Shown here: positions 22,224 to 34,133 of the stretch, in pieces
How the letters are laid out: every line of letters starts with the position of its first letter
How positions within the stretch are numbered: the first letter of the stretch is position 1
Made by a program: the position numbers and the translations under genes
DNA from: Cucumis sativus
Lineage: Eukaryota; Streptophyta; Magnoliopsida; Cucurbitales; Cucurbitaceae
Reading direction: 5' to 3'
NCBI RefSeq assembly: GCF_000004075.3
Contig: NC_026661.2
Span: 20,054,307 to 20,118,306 of the forward strand
Length of the DNA: 64,000 bases
The notes under the pieces: generated by a model
Told to the model about the DNA's origin: nothing
The model's input: the letters and a program-made list of their open reading frames with translations, nothing else
Databases searched by the model: none

Positions 22224-25200
22224 ATGGACACGATGGAAAATGACAATCTGAAGCTACGAAATAATCTATCTGATTTTATTTCTGATGATGAGAATGAAGA
22301 GTTGGGATGCCTTGATACAATAAGAAGTGATGTTAACTTCAATAGGCTTCATGAAGAATACAGTACAGCTGCAGGATTCCATCATTCCCAATTTTCAGAT
22401 CCACCGGTCTCCTCTCGTCCAAAATTTGCTGGTTCCTTTTCTGATACAATTTCATATACTGATATTGATTGGTCATTTGATAGCTCCCGCTTGGGTCTAA
22501 GCTCACAAAATTGGTCTCGCAACATGTTCACGAATCCCGAAAATAAGACAAATACTTCGTTCCATGTTAGAAATCCAGAACTTTCGAGCATTTGTAGATT
22601 CCCAGTGAGAAGTCAGGAAGCTGAAGGCCTGGATTTAATAGGGTGTGATACAGAAACAAACAATCATAATTTGCTATCCTCAAAATGTGAGGATCAAATT
22701 GATCTTAACATTGCTGCCATTTGCAGTGGATTCCAAACCCATTGTTTACAAGAACATGATGCTGAGAGTTTTAATGTTGGATACCATACAAATCCCACCA
22801 CGGCTCTTAACAGGACAGATAAGATCTCAGGCTATAAAGACAATTCAGGGAATATACCTAACCTTACAACCTTTCCTCAGAACTCTGTTGGAGTAAGATG
22901 CAGTAATTTTATTAACTTTAGTTTACACCCATCATCTGTCTTTCAACCATCTATTATAGTTGGTGGGGATAACCCTTTTCCCAGGCCAAGCAATGAAGAT
23001 GATTTGAGTGCTGATGTAGTGCAGTGCAATGAGGATATCCTCAAATCACTTAGAAATGCTGCCCCCTCTACGACAGAATCTATCAACAGCCAAATTGGGA
23101 TATCTTCACGAAGCTGGTTTACTGACTTAGAATCTTGTTTACATAGAAAGGATCAAAGTCAACAGCCTATTGAAGAGACTGATGTCAGGAACTTCTCGTC
23201 TGAATTTCCAACATATGCTCCTTCCCTTGGGATCTCTACAACCATTTCTGTTCCAGATCAGTCAGGTAAGAGAGAGAGATACTTTAGTGGTAAATTCATT
23301 TAGTTGAACCTCGTGTAGTGCTTATGAATTTTCTTAAACAATTCTAGTAACAAATTCTATTGAATTTGAGGTCGAACATGTTCAATTTCTTTGTTGCTTG
23401 CAGTCGAGCATGATCAATCAGCTGGTCCTTCTCAGCCTCCCCAAAACTTCGGCAATTCTCTTACTACAGGTACCACTTTTAGTGTCTTTATTACTCTACA
23501 TGACTGGTTGAATAGTTTCATCAAGTTGTATGACAGAAGTGATAACAATAAGCTCTATAAGTTTCAGGAAATCAAGATGCAAGAGAATTTGGGACAGCCG
23601 AAGATTCTGGTATTGCTAAATCATTTCAAGCCCATCTTGCGCAGGTTCTATCTCCTGTGTTTCACATGATGTATCTTCACATGTTCTAATTCAACCTCAG
23701 AAAACTAATGTTGATCTAAATCAGGTTTCCCAACCGATCATTGATGAGAGCATTCCACTCGTCTCTTCCAAGTTTGAAGATCAAGGAGATCGTTCTTTCG
23801 AACGCTCGAGGAGCTCACGTTGTTATATAAAATGCCGAGGTACTTCCGTATCATATATGCAAACGTATCCTCTTCCCATATTTTCTTTCTCATATTTGCA
23901 TGTGGTAGCTTAAGAACAATTACTTCAATTTCAAAAGTAAAGCTAGTTGACTCATGCATTAGATCTAATTTACTTTCCAGAAGTAAATAAATTAAATTAT
24001 TTAGTTGTTTAGCTACCGATTTTGAATTAGTGCTAAATAACTCACTAGTGAGGGTTATGCATTTATTGAAAAACTTTATTTTTTTCTCCGTTCTTTTTTT
24101 ACATTTTTCTTTTCTCTTTTAAACCTTTATGAAATAACTTTTACAATTCTACCCCACAAACACTCACCTCCTAACTTCGATATAGTAATTCCAAATTTTA
24201 TAACTCAACTCACCATCCAAACTTGTGGAGATGCAAATAAAATCCTCCTATTCAAATTTGTGGAGATGCAAATAAAATCCTCTATCCGTCGAAGCACTGA
24301 TACCATTAAATTTAGTATTTTTGGATTGATAGATGATTTGACTGGGTATTATTTTCAAATTCTTATAATTTGATTTCATCTCAAATTTATATTAACTTTT
24401 ATTTTTAAAAATTCTACAAATTTTCAAGTAACGAGATGAATGTGTTGAATTACAGTTTAATTTATCTTAATCCATCCACTAAAGTTTTTTTTTTTTTTTT
24501 TTTTTTTTTTGAGTTTAGTGGTGATCTACTGTGGATATAATTTATGTTATTTTATTTTGTTTTATTTATGAACACTAGCTAGACTTTTCGTTTTGAGCTG
24601 AAAGAGATCCATCAAATTAGCAAAACAGAAACTCTAGTTTCAATAGAGTATCTGCATAGGTGTCAAATACAAGATATGAAATCAAATACGTGTTGAACAA
24701 TAATGATCCAGTTAGTCTCATCAGTTTCAAATAGTTGCCATTTCTAAGCTTTGGACACTTGATGAATTCATTCATTCAGACACACTGGGACATGCAAGGA
24801 AAAGAAAACGACAAAAATTGTAGAAAAAGCCATACCGACAATTTTATATTAAGAACCAGACAATGAACGCATTATAAACTAATAAGAAATGAGGGATGAG
24901 CAATTATAAAACACAAACAAATCATAATCAAATTGAAAAAGCACAAATAAAAAACGAAACAAAGAAACCATTAACAATTAGGTTTACGAGAGAGACCCAC
25001 AGAATCAATAAGAGAGACAATCTTCTTGGTCCGGGGCAGCCACGTCATGGTTTGGACTGAGATTTCCAGCACTACACATTATTCGAGTATTGATAATGAA
25101 TTTCAACATTCCTTTAGTTTTAGGGTCCTTGATAAGTTTACATTTCTAGGAGGGCGTGGGGGCACTTTGTTCTAGGCAACCATATCAAGGATAGAGAGAG

Positions 25201-25946
25201 AGAGAGAGAGCACTGACACTGTAGAATATACTATTTGATTGGTTATTTATTTATGTTATCAATTTATTTATTAATCTATTATTCATTTGATGGTAGTAGA
25301 AATTTTCTCTGAGTTACCTTCTCCAGCAAAGTTCTCTTTTTATTATTAGTTTCTTCCCATAATGGCATGTCTCTGTTGTATGCTGTCTCCAACCTTTCAA
25401 CACTTGTTGAACAGTCAGACTAGAATTTTACACCTGTATATAAAACATGAAGTTGATTTTATTTTATTTCTGTGAGTTTAATTCTTAAGTATATCAAATT
25501 CATTAAAATAGTAATTATTACATATTCTAACCAAATTGAAAAGATTCTCTTGAAGACTGAAATGACCAATAGACTACACAAAATGAAACCATACGAATGC
25601 TCAAACCCATACTTTTAGCATGAATAGGAATACTTAAGCAAATGGGTAACTAGATATAGAGATATCTATATAAAAGATAGATATCTCTATATATATCAAG
25701 TAGTAATAATTAATCTAATTTGCAGATTTGGACCAAACTCCAAAATTAAGTGGACAAAGATGCTACTTATGTAAGAGGGATCTTTCATTCAAACCAGAAG
25801 GCTCAGTTGCCATTCCAAAAATTCTCCCTACGGTGGCTGTACTGCCATGTAGCCATGTGTTTCATGGCCTCTGTTTGGAACGCATTACTCCCCAAAACCA
25901 AGCTGAAGAACCTCCTTGTATTCCATGTGCTGTTGGCGAAACTTGA
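22224..25946 (+). CDS. RING-H2 zinc-finger protein, probable E3 ubiquitin ligase (506 residues)
   Basis: Exons 22224-23265, 23404-23469, 23568-23644, 23725-23839 and 25726-25946 join in frame. The ATG follows an acceptor at 22222 and begins MDTMENDNLKLRNN. Residues 1 to about 430 are rich in Ser, Asn, Asp and Pro with no recognised fold and look disordered. The last exon holds a zinc-binding set C446, C449, C475, H477, H480, C483, C498, C501 (CYLC ... CSHVFHGLC ... CIPC), which is the C3H2C3 RING-H2 spacing. In this family the RING recruits a ubiquitin-loaded E2; the long N-terminal part probably selects partners. No membrane segment or localisation signal is obvious. The last intron is long (1886 bp) and contains a T homopolymer around 24486-24511. 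I do not recognise a named orthologue. Confidence 0.85.
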
Positions 25947-27380
25947 TTTCTTCAAACCATTGGGTTAGTCACTCCACTCATTACCTCCTATTTATTTTTC
26001 TCACAAAATTTTGCATCTTATAATTTAGGCCCAAAGCAGAGAAGACTACTATTCGGATTCTTTAACAATTGTAACTTGAGAGGGGCTTAGTTTTGTATAT
26101 GGGTAGGCAAATATTCTTTATTATTATTATTATTATTATTTTAGGCTAATTGCAACTTGAACATTTTGCTGTCAACAACACTAATTTTCTCTGGAGTAAA
26201 ATGATTATTATTTCATTGCCAATGCTCCAACTAGTTCTGTTTTTTAAGTTATTTTCCCTCTCTATTGGATTATCTCTATGATGGGTTATTGATGATTGAT
26301 TTATTTTTTAATCTCATCTTTAAGTCTTTACTCTTTGGTTTGATTTGAAATATTGGAGGTTCCTAGTGATTGTTTGTGGCTCAAAATTGAGAAAATTGAG
26401 CCAGCTATCACCCTTTAACTTTGCAAGAAGTTCATGAACCTAGGTGGCATGCTTTTTATTGCATACTAAGTTGAAACCAAAATTTTGTAATTATTTTGCT
26501 AGAGAATGATTTATAAAATGGAAATAACAAGAGATGGAAGTGGACAATTTGAGTTACTAAGTAATATATGAAGTTAAATGAGTAAATATCAAATGCATTC
26601 ATTTATTTTTGTGCATCTCACCCTCATCCATAAAAATAATTATATAAAAAAAAAAAGTTGTAGATTAATGTGACGTTTTAGTAGAAAATTTTGTGAGGGG
26701 CACAAAAATAGGTATATACCATAAGAAAAGAATTTGTGTTACAAGCGTCATTTCAAAGAGAGGCCATTTGTCACAGCTAGTTCTATCCCATCATTGGGCT
26801 TGGGCTTTTTGGTGCAATGACGTAAAAGGACGGCCCACAAGTAACCTTCAATAGAAGCTCGACCCCATTAATTAACCACGATGGATAATATAAAATAAAA
26901 AATAATAACAAAATATTAAAATTATTTATAAAATATAACAAAATTGTTCAAATGCCTTATTTATACAAATATTTAACAAAGAGAATAAATTTAAAAATAA
27001 CCTGTTATTATTGTCAAAAGTGAAGAAAAAAGAAAAACAACAGATTCCTCGTAGCATATTCTCTCGTAGTTAGGAAATATTGGGAAGCGTGAGAATGAAA
27101 GTAAAATATATAAATATATATTCCAACGAATTAAAAATGAAAAACAAATAAAATATATAAAAATAAAAATAAAAAACAAAAGGGACCCACAGGTAGTAGA
27201 TGACGACAAATATTTAGCATCAAAACATCCACCATAACGCAAAATCTGAACCGTTGGATTACAATCACGTGGTTTAGCTGTCGTTTTGTTCAGCAATTTA
27301 TCTGCTTCTCTTCTCGATGAATGCACCCACAACAAACACCGAACCAAAAATCCTTTAAACCGACTCGAAATCCACAACTC
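25947..27380. other. Intergenic region upstream of the HDR1-like gene
   Basis: Contains probable 3' UTR of the RING gene, a TTA microsatellite near 26117-26142 and AT-rich filler. From about 27230 the composition rises towards a promoter, with a G-box CACGTG at 27266-27271 and a CT microsatellite at about 27387-27402 in the leader. The frame on the minus strand at 26991-27404 overlaps this promoter and has no family resemblance. Confidence 0.5.
27266..27271. promoter_or_regulatory. G-box upstream of the HDR1-like gene
   Basis: CACGTG lies 213 bp before the ATG at 27484, in the context AATCACGTGGTTTAG. It is a likely bZIP/bHLH site. Confidence 0.5.
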
Positions 27381-27483
27381 CATTTCCCTCTCTCTCTCTC
27401 TCATTTTCTATATGCGAAAATTCGAATAGGATTCTTCGGAACGACTGTCTGGTGAAGCTCTTCCTCGAATTCCTTCCTCTTCA

Positions 27484-27602
27484 ATGGAACACAATCATTC
27501 CGGCAAGATTGATAGGATTCTTGAAGGTTTTTCTCCAGCGTCGGCTCCTCGAATTCAGTGGAATTCTCGCCGGAGGTCAGGTAGTCAAAGTACTAGTCAA
27601 TC

Positions 27603-27636
<34 letters not shown>

Positions 27637-28686
27637 GATTAATTTCTCCAGTGGAAATTGCTTCCAATTTTTTGAAACTTTGTGAAGTCGATGAAGATCA
27701 GAAACTCGAAATTTCTCTTTTCGGAAGTGAGCGAATTCGTTTAGGTTTTGAAATTATCGCATAATCTGAGACATTTCCTCACAAATTTTAGAAGAATTTC
27801 TCGCCGGAGGTCAGGTAGTCGTAGTACTAGTTAATCACTCTCTCTCTCTAGCTAATTAACTTCTCTGGTGAAACTTGCTTTCTTCAATTTTTGAAAACTT
27901 TGCGAAGTCGATGAAGATCAGAACTCGGAATTTCTCTTTTCGGAAGTTAGCGAATCTGTTTAGGTTTTGAAATTATCGCATAATCTGAGACATTTCTTCA
28001 CAAATTATAGAAGAATTTCATGCCCTAACTCAAGAAATTAACCAAGCTTGTCTGTTATGATTTCTCATCCTTCCTGCTTTTGGAAATACGAAAAATGATT
28101 GAACTTCGCTCTTATGTTATGTGTTGGTTTCTTCAAGATTATGTTCATCGCTTACTCCTCCTGTGAATTTCTGCTAATCTGTTACGTTTCTCCAATAAAA
28201 ATAAAAATAAAAATAAACTTTATTTGTATATATTTTTTAAAATTGCGTAGATTTTAGGCCCCGAAGAATCGATGATAATGATTAATTAATTTAATTATAT
28301 TTTGGTGTATGCATTAATGTGTTTGCCTTTTAGGCTCATTTATAAATTTATGGCTCAAAATTGGGTTAACAAAGCCAAAGCGCAAGGCCACCCGCTACCC
28401 ATTACCCATCACCCATCACCCAACCCACCGGTTGAAGTTGACTTATCAATAGACTTTCTTTTTCTTTTGCCCACTCGTTTCGGTATATTACACGAAAGCT
28501 CTTTATTGTCATATTACGTGGATTGTATTTTTATTTAGAAGGGAAATAATAAGCTCTTTATTAAAACGACGTCGGAGCTCGTTTTTCTTATTTATTTAAT
28601 TTGTTTCTTAGGGAAAATATGTTTTTTTTGTCAATATTATTGATTTTGTTTTATTCATAATTCAGCATGCCTTACACGTTACGAGC

Positions 28687-28721
<35 letters not shown>

Positions 28722-31541
28722 GTATAATAACGTTACGTGCTTTACTATGTTTTCACTTTTTTTTTTGAAGAATTTTCGTGTTAATTAGAGATTGTTCTTT
28801 GTATTGAAAATCATCTTTTAGTTTCCAAAATAATAATAATAATAATTATTATTATTATGATAATTAAAAAATCATCTTTTAGTGTTTATAACTTCAAATG
28901 TATTTAAAATAAAGACAAATTGCAAAAAAAAAAAACACAACTGGAAGTATGATTGTAATTATAAATAGATCCACAAAATTTTAATTGTAGAAAGTGCCCT
29001 CAATTAATTCATAGAATTGATACGGTGTCTAATTGGGTAAGTTCTTAGGTTCGAGAGATCAAATTGAAATTTTTAACTGTAATTGTCATGATACTTTAGG
29101 GATGGTTTTGAATTTCGGGAAAATTACCCTTTGTTTTCAGGTATGAACCATGTCTCTAACTATTTGATGTCACTCATGTTTTTTCTTTTGAATATCATTT
29201 ATATTTGGAAGATTTGAGTCTTAACTTTTTTGTCAAATGTATATATTTTATATGAAGTCAAAAGTATATACTTTGTGATTAGTTGAGTTGTGTCGATGTC
29301 GTGTATTTAGATTTTAATATCATTTTGATCCATATACTTTGAGTTGGTTCTCTTTTACAAATTTTGTCTATTAGCATTGTATCTTTTTAAGTCTTGGATA
29401 CAAGTTTAACCTCATTTGTTTTTTATTCCTGATTAATTTCTGAATAAAAGATAGAAGACATTTTGAAATTGGGTTTGTGAGCCAATGGTTATTTTCAAAT
29501 ATTATATTTTCCAACCAAGTGGATTAAGAAACTTTTGTAGTAATGAGAAACTGATACCAAACCAACATGTCACTTCACAAAATTATACATCAAAACAATT
29601 TTCCTTTTGTATCTTTTCAACTAATAGAGATTTTCCCCCTTTTAAGACACAATATCTAGTTGTCTAATTTAATCTGGTTGCCTTTTTTTCCCTCTTTCTT
29701 CACTTTTAAAATTTTAATTTTCACTCTACAAATTAAAAGTGATAATTCAACCTTTATCAGGAATTAATTAAAGGGTTGGCCATTGAGATGCTCCATAATC
29801 TATTCCATAAATAGTGAATCTATAAAGGTTAAAAGATTTTAAGTTACAATCTCTTTGGACATAGGATCCCTATTCCTTACTTAGATGCTTTTCTCATATG
29901 TCAAGTTTGGTATTCAAATGATGGGACTTAACGCCCACTATATCATATATTGGTTTCAGTATTCTTATAAGGCCCACGTTCAGTTATTAATCATTGAAAT
30001 TTTCTTGTTGTCTTCTTCTTGAAAATCAAGATTTGGTGTTTTGGGGATCAATTATATAACGTTTCCACCCCATCTTTGATTTTCATTTCATTTCATTTCT
30101 CATCATAATGTAAATTTGATGATTTTTTATATTTGAAGAATTGCATGCCTGTGACTTTATCTTGGAGTTGGCTTACTGTTCTCCTTTTTACCTCTTGTTG
30201 TTGCTTGGAGACACACTCTCTCTCTCTCATAGTCACTCACTCTAAAGCTAATATCATTATTGAATCTTTGCTTTCAATATAATTTTCCCTTTTCTGATTG
30301 ATGGATAGTTTGTTCTCATATTTTTCACAATTGGGTTATATTGAATTCTGTTAGGGGCTGTTTGGGGCTGGTACTATTCGGAATCAGGAACTCTGAGGTT
30401 GTTTTAGCATTAGCTTTTTTTCTATTCAACTTACCCATAAGTAAACATGACCCCAACGCGTACATGTACTTTTATAACCTATTTGATGTTTCTACGAATT
30501 TTAACTAGACAATAAATTGAATGCTTGGAACTCTATTAGAGATAAATTTCAAATTTATATTTAGAAGAACCATTAGCGTTATAAAAAATTGAACATGTCA
30601 AACTTTATTAGACAAAAGTTTAATTAAATCTAAAGACTCGTTAGGTTGTTTTTAGGTTAAAAAACTTGTTAGATTCAAAATTTAAGGTCTAAATATTAAT
30701 TATTAGAGACCAAATAGAATATATTTGGAAGTTTAGGGGATAAATTTTGTTATACAACTTTGATATAGTATAAAATCTATAGCAGAATCTGTGTGCCTAG
30801 CAATGCTAGCTGATATAACTTAGGGACCTCAATAATTTTTATTTATTGAACTTTTCTTTATTTGTTGGTCCTCTAAATTGTTTGGAACTAGAATGGTATC
30901 TTGTTTCCAACAGCTAGCGGGAGGAATTTAGACAAGGAAACTGAAGATCAGGATTCTGCTAATAAAACTTGCGACAAACAGGAAGTATCTCCGGGCAATG
31001 ATAACATATCTCAGGACACTGACATGGTTCTCCCTGAGCTCTCGGAGCGTCGAAAGGCTCTGTTTGAGCCCTTAGAACCCGTGAGAAACATCAATGGCCG
31101 AAGACCATCAGCTGAATCCTTACTCCCTCCTCCCGATTTTGACGAAACCACTTATCCTCGAGGGTGGCTCATCGGGAAGAAGCGGAAACTTGTCAATGTC
31201 GACGTTGTCGAGAGCATGCGGAGGATTGCTGTTCAGGAAATGAATAGAAAGGTTGTGTAATAACTAATTAATTTCATTGTTTACGTAAAAATGTGGCCTC
31301 GTTAATTTTTTCAACTGAAAGGCAGTTGGGTTGTGTCGTATAGGACCGAGAAATCAATGGTTTAAACGAGCAGCTCGATGAGGATGCTCGGTGCTTGGAA
31401 CATCTTCAAATTCAGCTTCTGCAAGAAAAGAGCAAAAGATCAGAAGTTGAAAGGGAGAATGCAATGCTGCATGATCAAATAAACATGCTAATGAGCATGC
31501 TAGACAATGAAGGAGCAGATGATGGCTCAGATGAACCTTAA
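27484..31541 (+). CDS. HDR1: HEADING DATE REPRESSOR 1-like coiled-coil nuclear protein (210 residues)
   Basis: Exons 27484-27580, 30914-31251 and 31344-31541 join in frame, starting [20 protein letters not shown]. The middle carries [29 protein letters not shown] and a basic nuclear-signal-like [10 protein letters not shown]. The last exon is a heptad-like coiled coil ([19 protein letters not shown] onward) ending in an acidic tail DDGSDEP. This wording matches what I recall of plant proteins annotated as HEADING DATE REPRESSOR 1. Rice HDR1 is a nuclear protein reported to work with the SnRK1-type kinase OsK4 to delay flowering in long days; the role in a eudicot is inference. The first intron is 3.3 kb and contains a second copy of the exon 1 end and donor site. 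Confidence 0.85.
27561..28018. repeat. Tandem duplication (~233 bp) spanning the exon 1 donor of the HDR1-like gene
   Basis: Copy 1 (about 27561-27793) starts inside exon 1 at GAATTCTCGCCGGAGGTCAG and runs into the intron. Copy 2 (about 27794-28018) starts GAATTTCTCGCCGGAGGTCA and follows the same order, including AAGTCGATGAAGATCAGAA and TAGGTTTTGAAATTATCGC. The main length difference is a longer CT microsatellite in copy 1 (27605-27634). Copy 2 therefore has its own donor, TCAG/GTAGTC, at 27814/27815. Confidence 0.9.
28019..30913 (+). other. Remainder of intron 1 of the HDR1-like gene
   Basis: AT-rich intron sequence. It holds an ATT microsatellite (about 28689-28721), an imperfect AAT/ATT palindrome near 28830-28865 and a GGGGCTGTTTGGGGC word near 30355 that resembles the end of an hAT-type MITE. 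The frames at 28302 and 29485 have no family resemblance. Confidence 0.5.
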
Positions 31542-31935
31542 AATAATATATCCCATCACATATTTATACTTAATTTGTTTGTTTTATATTCTTTTTGTAG
31601 ATTATTTCATGTGGGGGTAGATAAAAAAAAAGTTTCAATTAAATTATATATCCATGAATATACATGCATCCTAGTATTATATTGTCATTATATTGGGATG
31701 AAAAAAGTTAATTAGTGGGAGTATTAGATATGAATTGAAAATATGAACTCTAAATCTCAACTGGATTTTCCAGTTGAATTATGTGGTTGATTTTCTCAGT
31801 TTTATTTTTTATTTTTTATTTCCTTTTTTTGTGTATTTGATTTTACATCTTCAATTTTATGTATTTTTGTAAAATGTAAATAATAAAGTGAGGTTACGAA
31901 GAAGGAAGCTATTAACTGTATTACTACATATGCTT

Positions 31936-32061
31936 ATTTCTTTCCATTTATTATACTATGGGGATAGTTGTAAATATTACAAATTAAAATTTATCATCAT
32001 TTCTTTCCATTTATTATACTATGGGGATAGTTGTAAATATTACAAATCAAAATTTATCATC
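31936..32061. repeat. 63-bp tandem duplication
   Basis: Copies 31936-31998 and 31999-32061 are almost identical (one difference seen, AAATTAAAA against AAATCAAAA). They lie about 400 bp after the HDR1-like stop. They also make a repeated peptide in a spurious short frame. Confidence 0.9.
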
Positions 32062-33330
32062 GATGAAAGTCAATAGTGATACAGTGATAGACCCTGCACC
32101 AAATATTGATTTATTATTAATAGATTGTTATTAGATTTACATTTTTATTATATATTTAATTATTATAAAAATTGTAAAAAATAATAAATTTGATAAAATA
32201 TTTATAATCTATAACAAAATTTTAGATTTTATCACTAGTTAGTCTCTCGTCCACTATCATCGGTACAATTATAGTCTATAAAAATTTAAATATTTTTAAT
32301 TTATTTTGTTATTTTTTAAAATGATTTTAATTATCATAAATTATAATTATTCTTACGCTAGGGTATATGAGGAAGTGTAGCTTATTACTGAATTTTATTT
32401 GTTGGTTGTAACTAATTTTTACCTCTAAAACTTAGATTTGAACTTTTCTCAAGTGAATATTGAGGGTTTAGGGTTTTGTTATCTTTTGGAGAGAATATTG
32501 AAAACTTTGTTTTGTTATCTTTTTTTTCACGTACGAATGTGATATATCATATCCGACATAATAGAGAGAAAACCTAATCTTATTTTGATAATTTTGTTTT
32601 GTGTAGTAGAGAGATAAGTAGTATATGAGATGAGTCACAAGATGCACTTAAAGTTTTTTCGTAGTTAAATGATTAATCATAGACGGCCAATTACTCTAAT
32701 CCTCCACGAAAATTTAAAAAACTTATAAATTTGACCAATTGGATGTGAAAAATGGGGTGGCTTGTTTAACAAAACTAGGATAAAGTGTTGCTAGTTGGGT
32801 GAAAAGATATTGATTTAAGAAAAATTTACAAGAAAGTGGAATCTTTTTGGGCTCTACTCCGTTTAGAAATTGATCAATCACTAAAATTATGTATACTCTA
32901 GCCATAGCAAATTGATATATATATTTAAAATATGGTTTATAGTTTACTAACAAATGTATTAAATAAATAATAGAGAGAAAAAGATCAGATAGTACAAATT
33001 GTAGAAAATATCAATAAATGATAGTGATCTAGAGGTACTGCTCTCGAGTTCTATTCACACACCCAGCTTGTGCAATCAAGGAATATAAATCATGATGAGA
33101 AGTGTACCAAAAGTCTTCTTTATGATAATTTTTCATTCCAAAAATAGACAACTTTTTTTTCAATTCTTTGGAAGATGTGCCCAACAAGTGGATGTATATA
33201 TTTGATATAGAAATTAGAAATGCAAACAATCACAAATATAACAAATATATTTGTAAAAATAGTACAATGTTAATCAATCTACCTTATATGACAAATCTTT
33301 AAAAATCTATCAACCATACATTAAAATTTA
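32062..33330. other. AT-rich intergenic DNA with a diverged copy of the dispersed inverted-repeat theme
   Basis: The stretch 32080-32340 has GATAGACC-like words and TATAACAAAATTTTAGATTT, resembling the small inverted-repeat family. The rest has short frames only. Confidence 0.35.
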
Positions 33331-33339
33331 CTTCGTAGT

Positions 33340-33650
33340 ATTAATACACGAATTCGAGGTCGTTATTCCAATCAACACCACCACGTGGCACGTGCCGATG
33401 GACAATCCCCGCGGAGTTGACGCCGTTATAGGAAGACAGTGGTTAACAACTGTCTCCCGTCTTTTACCCCCAAGCGGCGTTGCGTCCACGTTATCTTCTT
33501 CCGGATAAAATCTTGGCCCCGCTTATCTCTACTCTTCTTTGCAGACATATTTTCCCCTTTCTTACGTATCACTCCAAGTATGTCAAAGGCTTGACACCTA
33601 AGCATCTCAACTGTCTACGTGGCATGTGGTTTACTTCCTACTAGTATTCG
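33340..33650. promoter_or_regulatory. GC-rich, G-box-dense island with no obvious gene
   Basis: Two abutting G-boxes (CACGTG at 33382-33387 and 33389-33394), a third ACGT core in CTACGTGGCATGTGG near 33614, and a near-perfect 20-bp palindrome at 33435-33454 occur in a segment far less AT-rich than its surroundings. It reads like a promoter, but no ORF or splice-joined gene follows on either strand. It could be a distal enhancer, the promoter of a non-coding RNA, or the remnant of a lost gene. Confidence 0.45.
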
Positions 33651-33970
33651 TTGTCCATCATACCTCAAAATACTATTAAGACATTCAAATACCATATTTT
33701 AATTTGCTCAAACTATTTTGAATTTCACTTACTTTTGGATAAATTAGGAATTTGCATGCTTAATCCTTTAACTAATTAATATATATATATATATATTTGT
33801 AGTCTTAAGATTTATTTAATGTCTGTATTTTTAAAACTTACAATCTTTTTATTTTTTAAAAATAATTATATGATATTTTAAAATCTTAAAAATAGTTTGA
33901 AGGAGAAGATAAATTTTATAAATTATTTTTTAAAATTTAAACGCCATGTAATTATTTTAAATAAAATTAT

Positions 33971-34133
33971 AAAATTATTCAATAAAGAGAGAATTTGTAT
34001 GGATAGAAAGAAAAAAGAAAAATGAAACTATTTACATAATATATAAATTTAAAATATAAAATTATTGAATAAGGAGAGAATTTGTATGGATAGAAAGAAA
34101 AAAGAAAAAAGAAACTATTTACCTAATATAGTA
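33971..34133. repeat. 87-bp tandem duplication
   Basis: Copy 1 starts at 33971 (AAAATTATTCAATAAAGAG) and copy 2 at 34058 (AAAATTATTGAATAAGGAG). Both contain GAATTTGTATGGATAGAAAG. A few substitutions separate them. Confidence 0.85.

Noticed and set aside
26991-27404. 137-codon minus-strand frame upstream of the HDR1-like gene
   Set aside because: It is formed partly by the CT microsatellite and promoter; repeated Arg-Glu start and no homology.
31888-32076. Frame with a repeated peptide
   Set aside because: The peptide repeat is the translation of a 63-bp tandem duplication in non-coding DNA.
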